Under the pieces are notes generated by a model that made no database searches, was not told the DNA's origin, and saw only the letters and a program-made list of their open reading frames with translations. From JANQFM01 sp035471925 (GTDB taxonomy: Bacteria > Acidobacteriota > UBA6911 > RPQK01 > DATIPO01): DNA of 64,000 bases. This document shows positions 7,714 through 17,029 of this stretch, one piece after another (position 1 is the first letter of the stretch; every line of letters begins with the position of its first letter). The DNA lies in the NCBI GenBank assembly GCA_035471925.1, contig DATIPO010000059.1:1-64000 (forward strand), written 5' to 3'. The translations under genes were made by a program, and so were the position numbers.

Positions 7714-9363
7714 ATGAGCGACAGCATGATCGACCACACCCAGCATGATTGGTACAAGGACGCGGTTTTCTACGAAGTTCACGTGCGGGCCTTCCATGAT
7801 TCCAATGCCGACGGCATCGGCGACTTCGCCGGACTGGCGCAGAAGCTCGACTACATCAAGGAACTGGGGGTCACTTGTATCTGGCTGCTGCCTTTTTATG
7901 CCTCTCCCCTGGATGACGACGGCTACGACATCGCCGACTACTACAAGATCCACCCCGACTACGGCACGGTCGAGGACTTCGAGAACTTTTTGGACGAGGC
8001 CCATGCCCGAGGACTCAGGGTGATCGCCGACTTGGTGGTCAACCACACCAGCATCGAACACGAGTGGTTTCAGAAGTCGCGCGATCCCCAATCGCCCTTC
8101 CACGACTATTACGTGTGGAGCGACGATCCTTCCCGCTACACGGACGCCCGCATCATCTTCCTCGACACCGAGGTCTCCAACTGGACCTACGACCACAAGG
8201 CCAAGAAGCACTACTGGCACCGTTTCTTCGCGCATCAGGCCGACCTCAACTACGACAATCCCAAGGTCCAAGAAGAGATGTTCAGGGTGGTCGACTTCTG
8301 GCTCTCCAAGGGGCTGGACGGCTTCCGCGTCGACGCCGTTCCTTATCTTTTCGAGCGCGAGGGAACCAACTGCGAGAACCTGCCCGAAACGCACGAGTTC
8401 TGCAAAAGGCTGCGCGCTCACGTGGACGAGCGCTTCCCGGGGCGGGTCCTGCTGGCCGAAGCCAATCAGTGGCCCGCCGACGTCGTGGAGTACTTCGGCG
8501 ACAATGACGAATTCCACATGTGCTTCAATTTCCCCATCATGCCGCGCATGTTCATGGCCATTCGCCGAGAGGACCGGCAGCCGGTGGAGGACATCATCGT
8601 CAACTTGCCCGAGATTCCCCAGGATTGCCAGTGGGCCACTTTTTTGCGCAACCACGATGAGCTGTCTTTGGAGATGGTGACGGCCGACGAGCGCGACTAT
8701 ATGTGGAACGAGTACGCCAAAGATCCGCGCATGAAGCTCAACCTGGGCATCCGCCGCCGTCTCTTTCCGCTGATGGAAAACAACCGCCGGGCGGTGGAAC
8801 TGCTTCACAGTCTGCTGCTGACCTTGCCCGGATCGCCCATCCTCTACTACGGAGATGAGATCGGGATGGGCGACAATATCTACCTCAGCGACCGCTTCGG
8901 GTGCCGCACGCCCATGCAGTGGAACGACGACCGCAACGCCGGATTCTCGCGTTCCGACCCCAGCAAACTTTATTTTCCGGTCATCACCGATCCTATTTAC
9001 AGCTATGAAGGAGTCAACGTCGAGGCCGCTTCCCGACAGCCCTCATCCTTCCTCAACTGGATCCGGCGGCTCATCCGCATCCGCCGCCAATACTCGGCCT
9101 TCGCCCGAGGTGACATCCACTTCCTGCATCCGCAAAACAACCATGTCGTCAGCTATCTCTGCGTCCACAACGACCAGGTCATGTTAGTGGTCAACAACCT
9201 CAGCCGCTACAGCCAATTCGTGGAACTAGACCTGCGCAAATTCGACGGGTATCAGCCCATCGACTGCTTCAGCCAGAATCCCTTCCCAAAGATCGGCGAG
9301 CTCCCCTACCTGCTCACGATGGGGCCCTACGGCTTCTACTGGTTTGAACTGACTCAGCCTTGA
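7714..9363 (+). CDS. treS: Trehalose synthase (maltose alpha-D-glucosyltransferase), GH13
   Basis: Cytoplasmic GH13 enzyme that interconverts maltose and trehalose. The 549-residue length matches the stand-alone TreS form without a fused maltokinase. GH13 motifs are intact: the nucleophile Asp207 in G-F-R-V-D-A-V, the acid/base Glu249 in L-L-A-E-A-N-Q, and Asp315 in R-N-H-D-E-L-S. The sequence L-P-F-Y-x-S-P-L-x-D-D-G-Y-D-I and the block G-M-G-D-N-I-Y-L-x-D-R-x-G-V/C-R-T-P-M-Q-W are characteristic of TreS. The start is the ATG 7 nt after TACAAT, with no ribosome site. It stands alone, with no treY/treZ/glgE neighbours, so it probably serves osmoprotection or trehalose/glycogen balance. Confidence 0.95.
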   Translation: MSDSMIDHTQHDWYKDAVFYEVHVRAFHDSNADGIGDFAGLAQKLDYIKELGVTCIWLLPFYASPLDDDGYDIADYYKIHPDYGTVEDFENFLDEAHARGLRVIADLVVNHTSIEHEWFQKSRDPQSPFHDYYVWSDDPSRYTDARIIFLDTEVSNWTYDHKAKKHYWHRFFAHQADLNYDNPKVQEEMFRVVDFWLSKGLDGFRVDAVPYLFEREGTNCENLPETHEFCKRLRAHVDERFPGRVLLAEANQWPADVVEYFGDNDEFHMCFNFPIMPRMFMAIRREDRQPVEDIIVNLPEIPQDCQWATFLRNHDELSLEMVTADERDYMWNEYAKDPRMKLNLGIRRRLFPLMENNRRAVELLHSLLLTLPGSPILYYGDEIGMGDNIYLSDRFGCRTPMQWNDDRNAGFSRSDPSKLYFPVITDPIYSYEGVNVEAASRQPSSFLNWIRRLIRIRRQYSAFARGDIHFLHPQNNHVVSYLCVHNDQVMLVVNNLSRYSQFVELDLRKFDGYQPIDCFSQNPFPKIGELPYLLTMGPYGFYWFELTQP

Positions 9364-9439
9364 AAGAGGGGGTCAAATGGCCCCAAGCGTTCCCCGCCGT
9401 TGGCTCTTTAGAGGGAACCACTCTTTTTGCTGCAAGCAG

Positions 9440-9781
9440 TTAGCCGACCGGATGGTAGCGGCCAATCTGGCGTTCTCGAATCGTGAAGACCTCACATTCA
9501 GCATCGATAGCTTCGAATTCTGAGGCCCTCTCGCTCCTGAACGTCTCCCAGGATTCGGCCGCATCCCAAGAGTCGATGGTCAGGTAGCGGTCGGCGCTGC
9601 GGTGGTCGCGGAGGAGTTCGGTGCTGAGGTAGCCTTTGGCACTCTTGAAGAGCTCGACCCAGGGACCCTTGGGGCCATAGGCCTGCTCAAACTCGCTGAC
9701 AAACTTCGGATGCACCCGGTATTCCCAGATGTAGACGTAGCCCGCCTCGGGCTGCTCTCTTGTCCTGGGCCGGAGACTCAT
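9440..9781 (-). CDS. Small antibiotic-biosynthesis-monooxygenase (ABM) fold protein
   Basis: A 113-residue protein with the pattern of a dimeric alpha/beta ABM-like domain: an opening strand (Y-V-Y-I-W-E-Y-R-V), a helix region near G-P-x-G-P-W-V-E-L-F, then Y-L-S-T-E-L-L-R-D and Y-L-T-I-D-S-W. Such proteins range from quinol monooxygenases to stress proteins without enzymatic function, so no reaction is assigned. The ATG at 9781 overlaps the stop codon of the upstream DUF885 gene (ATGA), so translation is coupled; an earlier ATG 21 nt upstream is less likely. It is the last gene of this two-gene unit. Confidence 0.75.
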   Translation of the reverse strand: MSLRPRTREQPEAGYVYIWEYRVHPKFVSEFEQAYGPKGPWVELFKSAKGYLSTELLRDHRSADRYLTIDSWDAAESWETFRSERASEFEAIDAECEVFTIRERQIGRYHPVG

Positions 9782-11541
9782 GGCTTCTGCTCCTCCAGCC
9801 AAGTTCGGGTGGAGGACTCCAGCAAGTCCAGCGGAATGGCGCCGGCCGAAAGGACGTGGTCATGGAAGGCGCGGATGTCGAAATCCTCGCCCATTTCGTC
9901 CTCGGCCAGCTTGCGCAGTTCTTTGATCTTGAGTTCGCCGATTTTGTAGGCCAGCGCCTGTCCCGGCCAGGCGATATAGCGGTCGATCTCGTTGACAATG
10001 TCGGCTTTCGTCTTAGCAGCGTTTTCGGCGAAGAAGTCGATGGCCTTCTGGCGGGGCCATTTCATGGAGTGCATACCGGTATCGACCACCAAGCGGACGG
10101 CCCGCCACATCTCATAGGTCAGTTGTCCGAACTTGGAGTAGGGATTGGTATAAAAGCCCATTTCCTCGCCCAGGCTCTCGGAGTAGAGTGCCCACCCTTC
10201 GACAAAGGCCGTATAACCTCCAAAGCGGCGGAAACGGGGCAGGTCGCCCAATTCCTGGGCGAGGGCGATTTGCAGGTGGTGGCCGGGGACGGCCTCGTGG
10301 ATGCTGAGAGCCTCCATCTCGTACTTGGGACGCACTTCAGGCTTGTAGAGGTTGACGTAGAAGGTTCCGGCCCGCGAACCGTCGGCGGCGGGCTGGCTGT
10401 AGTAGGCGGTGGTTGTATCGGGCGCGATGTTTTCAGGGATGGGAAGCACGCCGTAAGGGGTGCGCGGCAGGCGTCCGAAGAGTTTGACCAGTTCGGGATC
10501 GATGCGCTTGCTCAGGGCCCGGTAGGCGTCCAGAAGATCTTGGGGGTCCTCGTAGTAGAACTGCGGATCAGTGCGCAGGAAGTTTAGGAATTCATCAAAG
10601 GTGCCTTCGAAGTCCACCTGCTCGATGATGGCTTCCATCTGGGCACGGATGCGGGCCACCTCCTTAAGCCCGATCTCGTGCACCTGCTGGGGGGTCATGT
10701 CGGTGGTGGTGTAAGAACGCACCCGGTAGGCGTAAAACTCCTCCCCTCGGGGGAGCTGCCAGGCCCCCACTTTGTCGAAGCAAGCGGGGAGATACTCGCC
10801 AGTCACGAACGCCTGGAACTTCTTAAAAGCCGGGACGATTCTCTCGGCGATAGCCTGGCGGGCCCGCTGGCGCAAAGCCTCACCCTTCTCGCTGCCAATG
10901 CTCTCGGGCAAGTCCTTGAAGGGAATGTAGTAGCGGCTTTGAGTGGGATCGTCGACGATATGGGCCTCAATCTGCGGAGGGATGCGCTGCATGATGATCT
11001 TGGGGTGCACCATGCCGATCTTGAGCCCTTCCTTCATGAGTGCGATGGTTTGGTCCATGTAGGCGGGGAAGGTCTCCAGCCGGGCGACCCAGTCGGTCAG
11101 GTCTTTCTCGGTCTCGAAGCGCAGAGAATCGACCAGGCCGTCGCTGGATTGGATGCCGCCCCGCTGATTGAGCGGAACCAGCCAGCGCTTGTACTCGAAG
11201 CCTTCGATGCTGTCTTCCAGGTCCCCAATGAAGAGCTGGCGGTTGACGCGGTCCTGGCCGGAGAGCCTGTCAGGATCGATTTTGCGGGCCCTTTCCGCGA
11301 AGGCCTTTTCCTGCTCGTGACGTTCGCCAATCGCTTCGATGCTGACGTCCGGCCACTGGTCGTTGTAGCGCCGATCCCCCAGTTGCGAGGCCCAAGTCGG
11401 ACTGGTTCGCATCTGGTATTCCCAGTGGTCATCAAAGATCTTCCAAAGCTCCGCCGCCGCTCCTTCGCGCTCCTGGGCGCCGGCCAGAGAAGGGAAGAGC
11501 AACAAAACAGCAACAAACAGCACACTTCGCTTCAGATTCAT
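9778..11541 (-). CDS. Secreted DUF885 family metallopeptidase-like protein
   Basis: A 587-residue exported protein. The start at 11541 is chosen because the next 23 residues form a clean signal peptide (M-N-L-K-R-S-V-L-F-V... ending A-G-A-Q); an upstream extension of 32 codons lacks this character. The C-terminal half carries H-E-A-V-P-G-H-H (His415, Glu416, His421), the variant zinc-type motif of DUF885, and the E-G-W-A-L-Y-S-E box that follows it in this family. Members are predicted gluzincin-like peptidases and are abundant in Acidobacteria and Bacteroidetes; substrates are not known. It is followed, with a 4-nt overlap, by the small ABM-fold gene. Confidence 0.9.
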   Translation of the reverse strand: MNLKRSVLFVAVLLLFPSLAGAQEREGAAAELWKIFDDHWEYQMRTSPTWASQLGDRRYNDQWPDVSIEAIGERHEQEKAFAERARKIDPDRLSGQDRVNRQLFIGDLEDSIEGFEYKRWLVPLNQRGGIQSSDGLVDSLRFETEKDLTDWVARLETFPAYMDQTIALMKEGLKIGMVHPKIIMQRIPPQIEAHIVDDPTQSRYYIPFKDLPESIGSEKGEALRQRARQAIAERIVPAFKKFQAFVTGEYLPACFDKVGAWQLPRGEEFYAYRVRSYTTTDMTPQQVHEIGLKEVARIRAQMEAIIEQVDFEGTFDEFLNFLRTDPQFYYEDPQDLLDAYRALSKRIDPELVKLFGRLPRTPYGVLPIPENIAPDTTTAYYSQPAADGSRAGTFYVNLYKPEVRPKYEMEALSIHEAVPGHHLQIALAQELGDLPRFRRFGGYTAFVEGWALYSESLGEEMGFYTNPYSKFGQLTYEMWRAVRLVVDTGMHSMKWPRQKAIDFFAENAAKTKADIVNEIDRYIAWPGQALAYKIGELKIKELRKLAEDEMGEDFDIRAFHDHVLSAGAIPLDLLESSTRTWLEEQKP

Positions 11542-11709
11542 GCCCCACATTCTAACCACACTGGAGTCGCTGTGCCTTCTGCCAACCCTCGCGAACCGGC
11601 TAAGCCAAAGGATTTCAAAGTCACAGCTCAAATCCAACCGCAGAGACTACACAGAGTCCATCCTCAAGTGTGCGCGCTAACTGAGGCACTTAATTCTTAA
11701 TTGGGACCT

Positions 11710-11961
11710 CTACCTTGAAACCGGCTCTCGACGAAGGAGAGCGGTGGCCTGAGAGGCGATCGCTCCTTTTCTCCGTTCTCTCGGGGGTCTGCTTTCCTTC
11801 CGTTGGAGGCAGTGTGGACACTTGATGCGGTGATTCTGGTCCATCTGTGCGTGGCTCCGGCAAACACCGGCGCCGCAGCGGCGGCATATGCCAACCGCTG
11901 CAGGAAAGGAAAACCGGACTCCGCCCGGCGCGGGTTCCAAGAGGCAATAGTAGCAGTGCAT
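11710..11961 (-). CDS. Small zinc-ribbon protein, DUF2180-like, in arsenic operon
   Basis: An 83-residue protein with four regularly spaced metal-binding pairs: C-Y-Y-C near the N-terminus, C-R-R-C, C-R-S-H and C-P-H-C, then a basic tail. This resembles DUF2180-type small zinc proteins, which I recall also occur beside arsenite transporters in other bacteria. It is real rather than chance: AGGAGGAGG lies 6 nt before the ATG and overlaps the stop codon of acr3, only 12 nt upstream. The function is unknown; a role as metal or metalloid-binding accessory of the efflux system is inference from position only. Confidence 0.7.
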   Translation of the reverse strand: MHCYYCLLEPAPGGVRFSFPAAVGICRRCGAGVCRSHAQMDQNHRIKCPHCLQRKESRPPRERRKGAIASQATALLRREPVSR

Positions 11962-11973
11962 GTCAGCCTCCTC

Positions 11974-13071
11974 CTATTTCAGGGCGCCCAGATGCCCCAT
12001 CTCTCTTGTTGGCCGGGTCGCTTCGCTGTAAAACCGCTTTCGGTAATAAAGCGACAGTTGGACCAGCACGATCAGCACGGGCACTTCCACAAGTGGACCG
12101 ATGACAGTCGCGAAAGCCGCGTTCGAGGAGACGCCGAAAACCGCCACCGCTACGGCGATTGCCAACTCAAAGTCGTTGCTGGCAGCCGTAAGCGAAACCG
12201 TGGCGTTCTCGGAATATCCTGCCCCGATCAAACGCGATCTGGCCACAAAGAAGGTTAGAAAAAACATGATCGAGAAATACAGCGTCAGAGGAACAGCGAT
12301 GCTCAGGACATCCAGCGGCAGTTCGATTATGAGCGAGCCTTTCGAGGAAAACATGACGACGATGGTGAAAAGCAACGCTGCCAGGGTGATCGGACTGATC
12401 CGCGGGATGAAGACCGTTTCGTACCATTGGCGTCCTCGACTGCGCAAGAAGTGTAGACGTGTGGCCAAGCCCGCTAGGAATGGGACGCCCAGGTAGAGAA
12501 GAACGCTCCAGGCAATTTCAGAGATTGTGATGTCGACAATCGCGCCGTCCATCCCGAAGAGAGGAGGCAGCAGAGTGATGAAGACATAGGCATAGAGACC
12601 GTAAAAAAGGACCTGGAAGATGGCGTTAAGGGCCACAAGACCGGCCACCAGGTCGTGATCGCCATCGGCCAGGTCATTCCAGACAAGGACCATGGCGATG
12701 CATCGGGCCAGCCCGACCAGAATGAGGCCCACTGCGTACTCCGGGTGATTCCCAAGAAAGAAGATCGCCAGGAGGAACATCACGACGGGCCCCACTACCC
12801 AGTTCTGAAAGAGGGAGAGGGCCAGCACTCGGGGATGCCGGAAGACGCTCCCCAGCGCCTCGTAGCGAACTTTGGCGAGAGGAGGATACATCATCAAAAT
12901 CAAGCCGATTGCGATGGGGATGTTCGTACTGCCGACCTGAAGTCGGCCTAGGGCCGTTTCGAGGTGGGGGAACAGATAACCGAGCGCAACGCCCGCCGCC
13001 ATGGCGGCAAAAATCCAAAGAGTAAGATAGCGGTCGAGGAAAGAAAGCTGACGTCCAATTCTCTTGCTCAT
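11974..13071 (-). CDS. acr3: ACR3 family arsenite efflux permease
   Basis: Integral membrane arsenite (antimonite) exporter of 365 residues with about ten hydrophobic helices. The family's key features are visible: the cysteine in G-L-A-R-C-I-A-M-V-L-V-W-N (helix 4), needed for arsenite transport in studied ACR3 proteins, and the glutamate in G-P-L-V-E-V-P-V (helix 9). The ATG at 13071 is preferred over one 45 nt upstream because GGAGGAGG precedes it; the longer start would also lie inside the operator-like dyad at 13114-13138. It is divergent from arsR and is followed by the small zinc-ribbon gene, forming a compact arsenic-resistance locus. No arsenate reductase is seen here. Confidence 0.95.
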   Translation of the reverse strand: MSKRIGRQLSFLDRYLTLWIFAAMAAGVALGYLFPHLETALGRLQVGSTNIPIAIGLILMMYPPLAKVRYEALGSVFRHPRVLALSLFQNWVVGPVVMFLLAIFFLGNHPEYAVGLILVGLARCIAMVLVWNDLADGDHDLVAGLVALNAIFQVLFYGLYAYVFITLLPPLFGMDGAIVDITISEIAWSVLLYLGVPFLAGLATRLHFLRSRGRQWYETVFIPRISPITLAALLFTIVVMFSSKGSLIIELPLDVLSIAVPLTLYFSIMFFLTFFVARSRLIGAGYSENATVSLTAASNDFELAIAVAVAVFGVSSNAAFATVIGPLVEVPVLIVLVQLSLYYRKRFYSEATRPTREMGHLGALK

Positions 13072-13113
13072 GTCCTCCTCCCGATCATGGGGCTCGGCGA
13101 TCAGTTCAGCCTT

Positions 13114-13138
13114 CATCGTAATTCGCCGATCTACGATG
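13114..13138. promoter_or_regulatory. Candidate ArsR operator
   Basis: A 7-bp perfect inverted repeat, CATCGTA-N11-TACGATG, lies in the 157-nt region between the divergent acr3 and arsR starts. Size, position and symmetry fit an ArsR/SmtB binding site. No binding data can be inferred beyond that. Confidence 0.45.
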
Positions 13139-13228
13139 GACTATAGCAGACGCGATCCCCGGAACAAAACGAATGTTTGGGGGGACTGGACATTCGGACC
13201 TCGTGCCGAGTATGCTGGCTATCGTCAA

Positions 13229-13600
13229 ATGGCGATGAACGATGAAAAGGCCGCCAGGCTCCAGAAATGCGATCTCGAGGAACCGCGGCTAGGCCGACTG
13301 GCGGTTCAGCTTAAGGCTTTGGCCCATCCTGCACGACTGGCGATTCTGCGTACGCTTGCAGCGCGTTCGTCCTGCATATGCGGCGAAATTGTTGAGGTCA
13401 TGCCCCTCGCTCAATCCACCGTTTCTCAGCACCTGCGCGAACTCAGACGGGCGGGGCTGATCCGCGGAGAGGTGGATGGTCCGCGTTGTTGTTATTGCCT
13501 GGATGCCGAGGAGTTGAAATGCCTGCGCACCCTTCTCGGCGAGTTTTTCGAGGCTTTGCAGGATGAAGGGCGGGGGGAAGCGCCGGACTGCTGCCCTTAG
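13229..13600 (+). CDS. arsR: ArsR family metalloregulator
   Basis: Winged-helix repressor of the ArsR/SmtB family, 123 residues from the ATG at 13229. The DNA-recognition helix region reads Q-S-T-V-S-Q-H-L-R-E-L-R-R-A-G-L-I. A C-I-C motif at the start of helix 3 (S-S-C-I-C-G-E-I) matches the E-L-C-V-C-D-L type arsenite-binding site of classic ArsR; further cysteines (C-C-Y-C and the C-terminal D-C-C-P) could complete a metalloid site. It presumably represses itself and acr3 until arsenite binds. Start uncertain: an ATG 6 nt later and upstream alternatives exist, but the chosen start gives the usual family length. Confidence 0.92.
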   Translation: MAMNDEKAARLQKCDLEEPRLGRLAVQLKALAHPARLAILRTLAARSSCICGEIVEVMPLAQSTVSQHLRELRRAGLIRGEVDGPRCCYCLDAEELKCLRTLLGEFFEALQDEGRGEAPDCCP

Positions 13601-13754
13601 AGACATCCACGCGGGGACTGTCGGCGCCGACGGGCGTTCTCGGATTTCTCGACTCCTGGCCGCCATCCGACAGCAGAATTGCGGGGGACTTCGGGGCCGA
13701 AGCTCGTCTCAACGTTCATTGCAGATGGCAGGCCGTGGCGGTAGAGTGGCTCTC

Positions 13755-15338
13755 ATGCCTAAATCAAAGATTGTCCCGGTTGAGCCAATCCGCCGCGGGA
13801 ACCCGTTTTTGCCCGGTGTGGAGAGCCGCAGGAGTATCGATACGGTTGGGCGATTCGTACTGCCGGTGGTCGCAGTTCTGCTGACCTGGGTCTGCGGAAT
13901 GGCACAGAAGTCCTCGACGAATCCGCCGGCGGCCGGGACGTTTTTTCTGCATCCCGAACGCATTGCTCTTCAGGACGGAGGATACGCCCAGTGCGAGCGG
14001 GGAATGATGTTCGTGCCGCTCAAACGTTCCAAACCGCAAGGCACGGTGGTGGGCGTGGAGGTCTATCGCTTCAAGGCGGATCAGGCGGCAGCGGGCACGC
14101 CTCCGCTTTTCAGGCTGCACGGCGGACCCGGCTGGCCTGGACTGGGCGGGGCGCTGGAAAGGCGGGGCTTTTACGAACGCGAGATTCGTCCGCTTCTGGA
14201 GATAGCCGACTTGGTGGTGGTAGGACAGCGGGGCATCGGTTCGTCCAAGCCCGACACCGTGTGCGAGGGCCCGCGCAAGCTGCCCTTGGACCGCGAAGTT
14301 TCGCCCGAGGAAGAGGCCGAGGCCATCCAGGAGGCATCGCGCCAATGCAGGGAATTCTGGGAGTCGAAGGGGTATGACCTGACTGGCTTCAACGTCAAGG
14401 AAGCCGCCGCCGACGTCAACGACGTCCGCCAGGCGCTGGGATATGGCAAGATCACGCTGTGGGGGCGCAGCTTCGGCTCCCACTGGGCCATGGCGGTGAT
14501 GCGCTTCCACCCTGAAGCGGTGGAACGGGCCGTGCTGACCGGCATGGAGGGTCCCGACCACACCTACGACATGCCTTCCGGGGTCCTCAAGGCTCTGAGC
14601 CGCATCGCCAAGGCGGCTGAGTCTTCTCCGCGTTTGAAGGACCTCATCCCCGAGGGCGGACTGATTGCGGCCTTTAAGGCCGTGGCTGCCATGCTGGACG
14701 AGGAACCGGTTACGCTCGCCGTGCCTGGTGGCGCCGAAATCTACCTGGACGGCGACGACATCCGCGACATGGCCTACGGCTACACGCGGCGTGCCAGCTC
14801 ACGGCGCGGCATCCAGACCTGGGCCTCCGACGTGCTGACCCTGCACTCGGGAGACCTCCGTCCGACCGCTCAAGCCAAGGCTCGACGCCTGGCTGGCGGG
14901 AGCTTCCCCACCGCCAGCTTCTTCATGCTCGACTGCGGCTCGGGCATCAGCCGCCAACGGCTGGAAAGGCTCCAGAATGACCCTGCCCAGGAGGTGGTGG
15001 GCGATTTGGGACGCTTCTACCAGACGGCCTGCTCGCAATGGGGCAGCGACTTGGGCGAGGCCTTTCGCCAGAACTTCGAAAGCAACATCCCCACCCTCAT
15101 CGTGCAAGGCGATTGGGATACTTCCACTCCCTACGAAAACGCACTTGAGCTCAGGCCCTACTTCAAGAACAGCCACTTCGTGACCGTCAAAGGCGGATCC
15201 CACGGCGCCCTGCCCGAGGCCTTAGACGAGAGCGAGGACTTTCGGGCGGCGGTTATGAAGTTCGTTGCCAGCGGCGACACCAGCGATCTCCCCGATGAGA
15301 TCCAGCTCCCCGAAATCGTCTGGAGCAAGCCGGACTAG
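13755..15338 (+). CDS. Peptidase S33 / alpha-beta hydrolase (proline iminopeptidase-like), exported
   Basis: A 527-residue hydrolase of the S33 type (tripeptidyl aminopeptidase and proline iminopeptidase relatives). The oxyanion motif H-G-G-P-G-W-P-G is followed by the nucleophile Ser239 in G-R-S-F-G-S-H, the acid Asp in Q-G-D-W-D-T-S-T-P and the His in G-G-S-H-G-A. A hydrophobic segment at residues about 35-52 after a basic N-terminus suggests export or membrane anchoring. The ATG at 13755 is chosen because the upstream 64 codons are Arg-rich and look like non-coding frame; an ATG at 13725 is an alternative. It is not obviously linked to the arsenic genes. The substrate is not predictable. 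Confidence 0.88.
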   Translation: MPKSKIVPVEPIRRGNPFLPGVESRRSIDTVGRFVLPVVAVLLTWVCGMAQKSSTNPPAAGTFFLHPERIALQDGGYAQCERGMMFVPLKRSKPQGTVVGVEVYRFKADQAAAGTPPLFRLHGGPGWPGLGGALERRGFYEREIRPLLEIADLVVVGQRGIGSSKPDTVCEGPRKLPLDREVSPEEEAEAIQEASRQCREFWESKGYDLTGFNVKEAAADVNDVRQALGYGKITLWGRSFGSHWAMAVMRFHPEAVERAVLTGMEGPDHTYDMPSGVLKALSRIAKAAESSPRLKDLIPEGGLIAAFKAVAAMLDEEPVTLAVPGGAEIYLDGDDIRDMAYGYTRRASSRRGIQTWASDVLTLHSGDLRPTAQAKARRLAGGSFPTASFFMLDCGSGISRQRLERLQNDPAQEVVGDLGRFYQTACSQWGSDLGEAFRQNFESNIPTLIVQGDWDTSTPYENALELRPYFKNSHFVTVKGGSHGALPEALDESEDFRAAVMKFVASGDTSDLPDEIQLPEIVWSKPD

Positions 15339-15441
15339 GGCGACTCGTTGGCCATCAGATCTCGCACACGAGCCAAGCTTCATCGGCGCATGCAGTTGAT
15401 CCAGAGGCTATTTGGGCCGTGTATGGCTGCGGGGGGCGCAC

Positions 15442-15870
15442 TTAACGCGCCTTGGCGCGGCTCATCCAGTTGTAGACGAAGATGGCCACACCGATCGCCG
15501 CGCCCGCCTCCAACAGTCCCCAAAGGGCGCTGAGGATGGCTTGGTTTTGGGTGAGAAACTTGATTTCATGCAGCAGGACGACCGGCGGCAGGTAACCGAT
15601 CATCCAGACCGGGACCGCCAAACGGCCTGCTGCGCCAAGTCCGCTCCCCAAGCGGCCGCAGGCCAGAGCATAGAGGTAGGCGGCGGCCAAACCCAGGCCG
15701 AAGCGCAGCCCCAGATGAATAACCGCTCCCCCCACCTGCGGCGAGATCCCTGCCCGCGCAAAGGACTCCCCTAAGCCGATCAGGACGGCCGAGGTCATCC
15801 CTGCCACATTGAAGACCAGTCCGGCCGCCAATCCTGCCAGCAGCACGTTCTTCGATCGCACCTCGTCCAT
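15442..15870 (-). CDS. Small integral membrane protein, unknown function
   Basis: A 142-residue protein made almost entirely of four hydrophobic helices (V-L-L-A-G-L-A-A-G-L-V, G-G-A-V-I-H-L-G-L-R-F, W-M-I-G-Y-L-P-P-V-V and A-L-W-G-L-L-E-A-G-A-A). I do not recognise a named family. The ATG at 15870 follows a GGAGAG sequence, and the gene starts 20 nt after the stop of the TIM-barrel gene, so the two are probably co-transcribed. Confidence 0.75.
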   Translation of the reverse strand: MDEVRSKNVLLAGLAAGLVFNVAGMTSAVLIGLGESFARAGISPQVGGAVIHLGLRFGLGLAAAYLYALACGRLGSGLGAAGRLAVPVWMIGYLPPVVLLHEIKFLTQNQAILSALWGLLEAGAAIGVAIFVYNWMSRAKAR

Positions 15871-15890
15871 TTCTTGCTCTCCGGCCCCAC

Positions 15891-16850
15891 CTATGGATCG
15901 CAACGGCGGTAAGCCTCGATGACGGCCCGCTCGCCTTGGCGGCCGGGAAGGGAATTGCCGTGCTCCATTCCCACGATGCCGCGATAGCCGCGTCGCTTGA
16001 GGTGGGCAAAAATGTTGGCGTAGTTGATTTCGCCGGTCGTGGGTTCGTCGCGGCCCGGATTGTCGCCCACCTGGAAATAGGCGATCTCCTTCCAAGCCGC
16101 GTCGATGTTGGGGATCAAGTTACCCTCGGTGATCTGCTGATGATAGAGGTCGTCGAGGATCTTGACCGAAGGGCTGCCCACTGAGCGGCAGATCTGAAAG
16201 GCCTGGGGAATGCGGGTGAGGAAGAGGCCGGGATGGTCGGTCCAGGGGTTGAGAGGTTCCAGTACCAGCGTCAGTCCGGCAGGCTCGCAGATCTCGGCGC
16301 AACGCTTGAGGTTGTCGATGACGTTGGCGGTTTGGTAGTCGGGTTCCAGCCCAGGATCTGCCAGCCCGGGAACCACCGTCGCCCAGCGGGCCTGGACGCG
16401 CTGGGCCGTTTCCACCGCTCGGCGCATCTTGGCGGCCAAGCCCTCGGCCACTTCAGCCGCAGGACGCACAAAAGTTCTGCGTTGAAAGTCGGCCTCGGCC
16501 ACGAAGACCCCCATGCTGAGGCCCAGCCTCTGCATGGCCGAGGCCAGGCGTTCCTGCTCCTCGACGGGACGGTCCATCATCCCGTTGTCTTCCCAGGCCC
16601 GGAATCCCTCGGCGGCCGCAAATTCCAACTGCCCCACCAAGTCCTCGCCGCCATGCTCGCGGAACATCCCGAAATGAGGGGCGTAGAGAAGCGAGAAGGT
16701 TTCGTGAGCCGTCTCGCCCGCGAGCACTGTTGCGCCAGCCGTCGCATGCCTGAACTTGCCCGTGAGGCGTCCGACACCCGCTCGCGCTTGAGAACTCGCC
16801 AGAGCTCCGCAAAGTACACCCAAGCCACCCAGAAACCTTCGTCGATTCAT
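15891..16850 (-). CDS. Tat-exported hydroxypyruvate isomerase-like TIM-barrel protein
   Basis: A 319-residue protein beginning with a twin-arginine signal (M-N-R-R-R-F-L-G-G-L... ending S-Q-A-R-A), followed by a xylose-isomerase-like TIM barrel of the hydroxypyruvate isomerase group. The metal and catalytic positions are visible: Glu in L-V-L-E-P-L-N, Asp in K-I-L-D-D-L-Y-H-Q, and Glu in G-M-E-H-G-N-S near the end. Exported members of this group are common in Acidobacteria and Planctomycetes, usually with unknown sugar or sugar-acid substrates. It is followed after 20 nt by the small membrane protein gene. Confidence 0.88.
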   Translation of the reverse strand: MNRRRFLGGLGVLCGALASSQARAGVGRLTGKFRHATAGATVLAGETAHETFSLLYAPHFGMFREHGGEDLVGQLEFAAAEGFRAWEDNGMMDRPVEEQERLASAMQRLGLSMGVFVAEADFQRRTFVRPAAEVAEGLAAKMRRAVETAQRVQARWATVVPGLADPGLEPDYQTANVIDNLKRCAEICEPAGLTLVLEPLNPWTDHPGLFLTRIPQAFQICRSVGSPSVKILDDLYHQQITEGNLIPNIDAAWKEIAYFQVGDNPGRDEPTTGEINYANIFAHLKRRGYRGIVGMEHGNSLPGRQGERAVIEAYRRCDP

Positions 16851-17029
16851 GGCTCAGATCATATCCTGTCAGACTGGCGCCTGCTCACTTGGCGGTGGCG
16901 GTGTGCTGCCTGATTGACGCGGATTGTCAGTCCTTTGCGACCTCTGAAGCCGAGAGCGGATTGCAAAGCGCCCCGAGGTGCTCAAGCGTTGGAAACTGGT
17001 TGACAGGAGCCTGGAAAAAGAAGGGGCTC

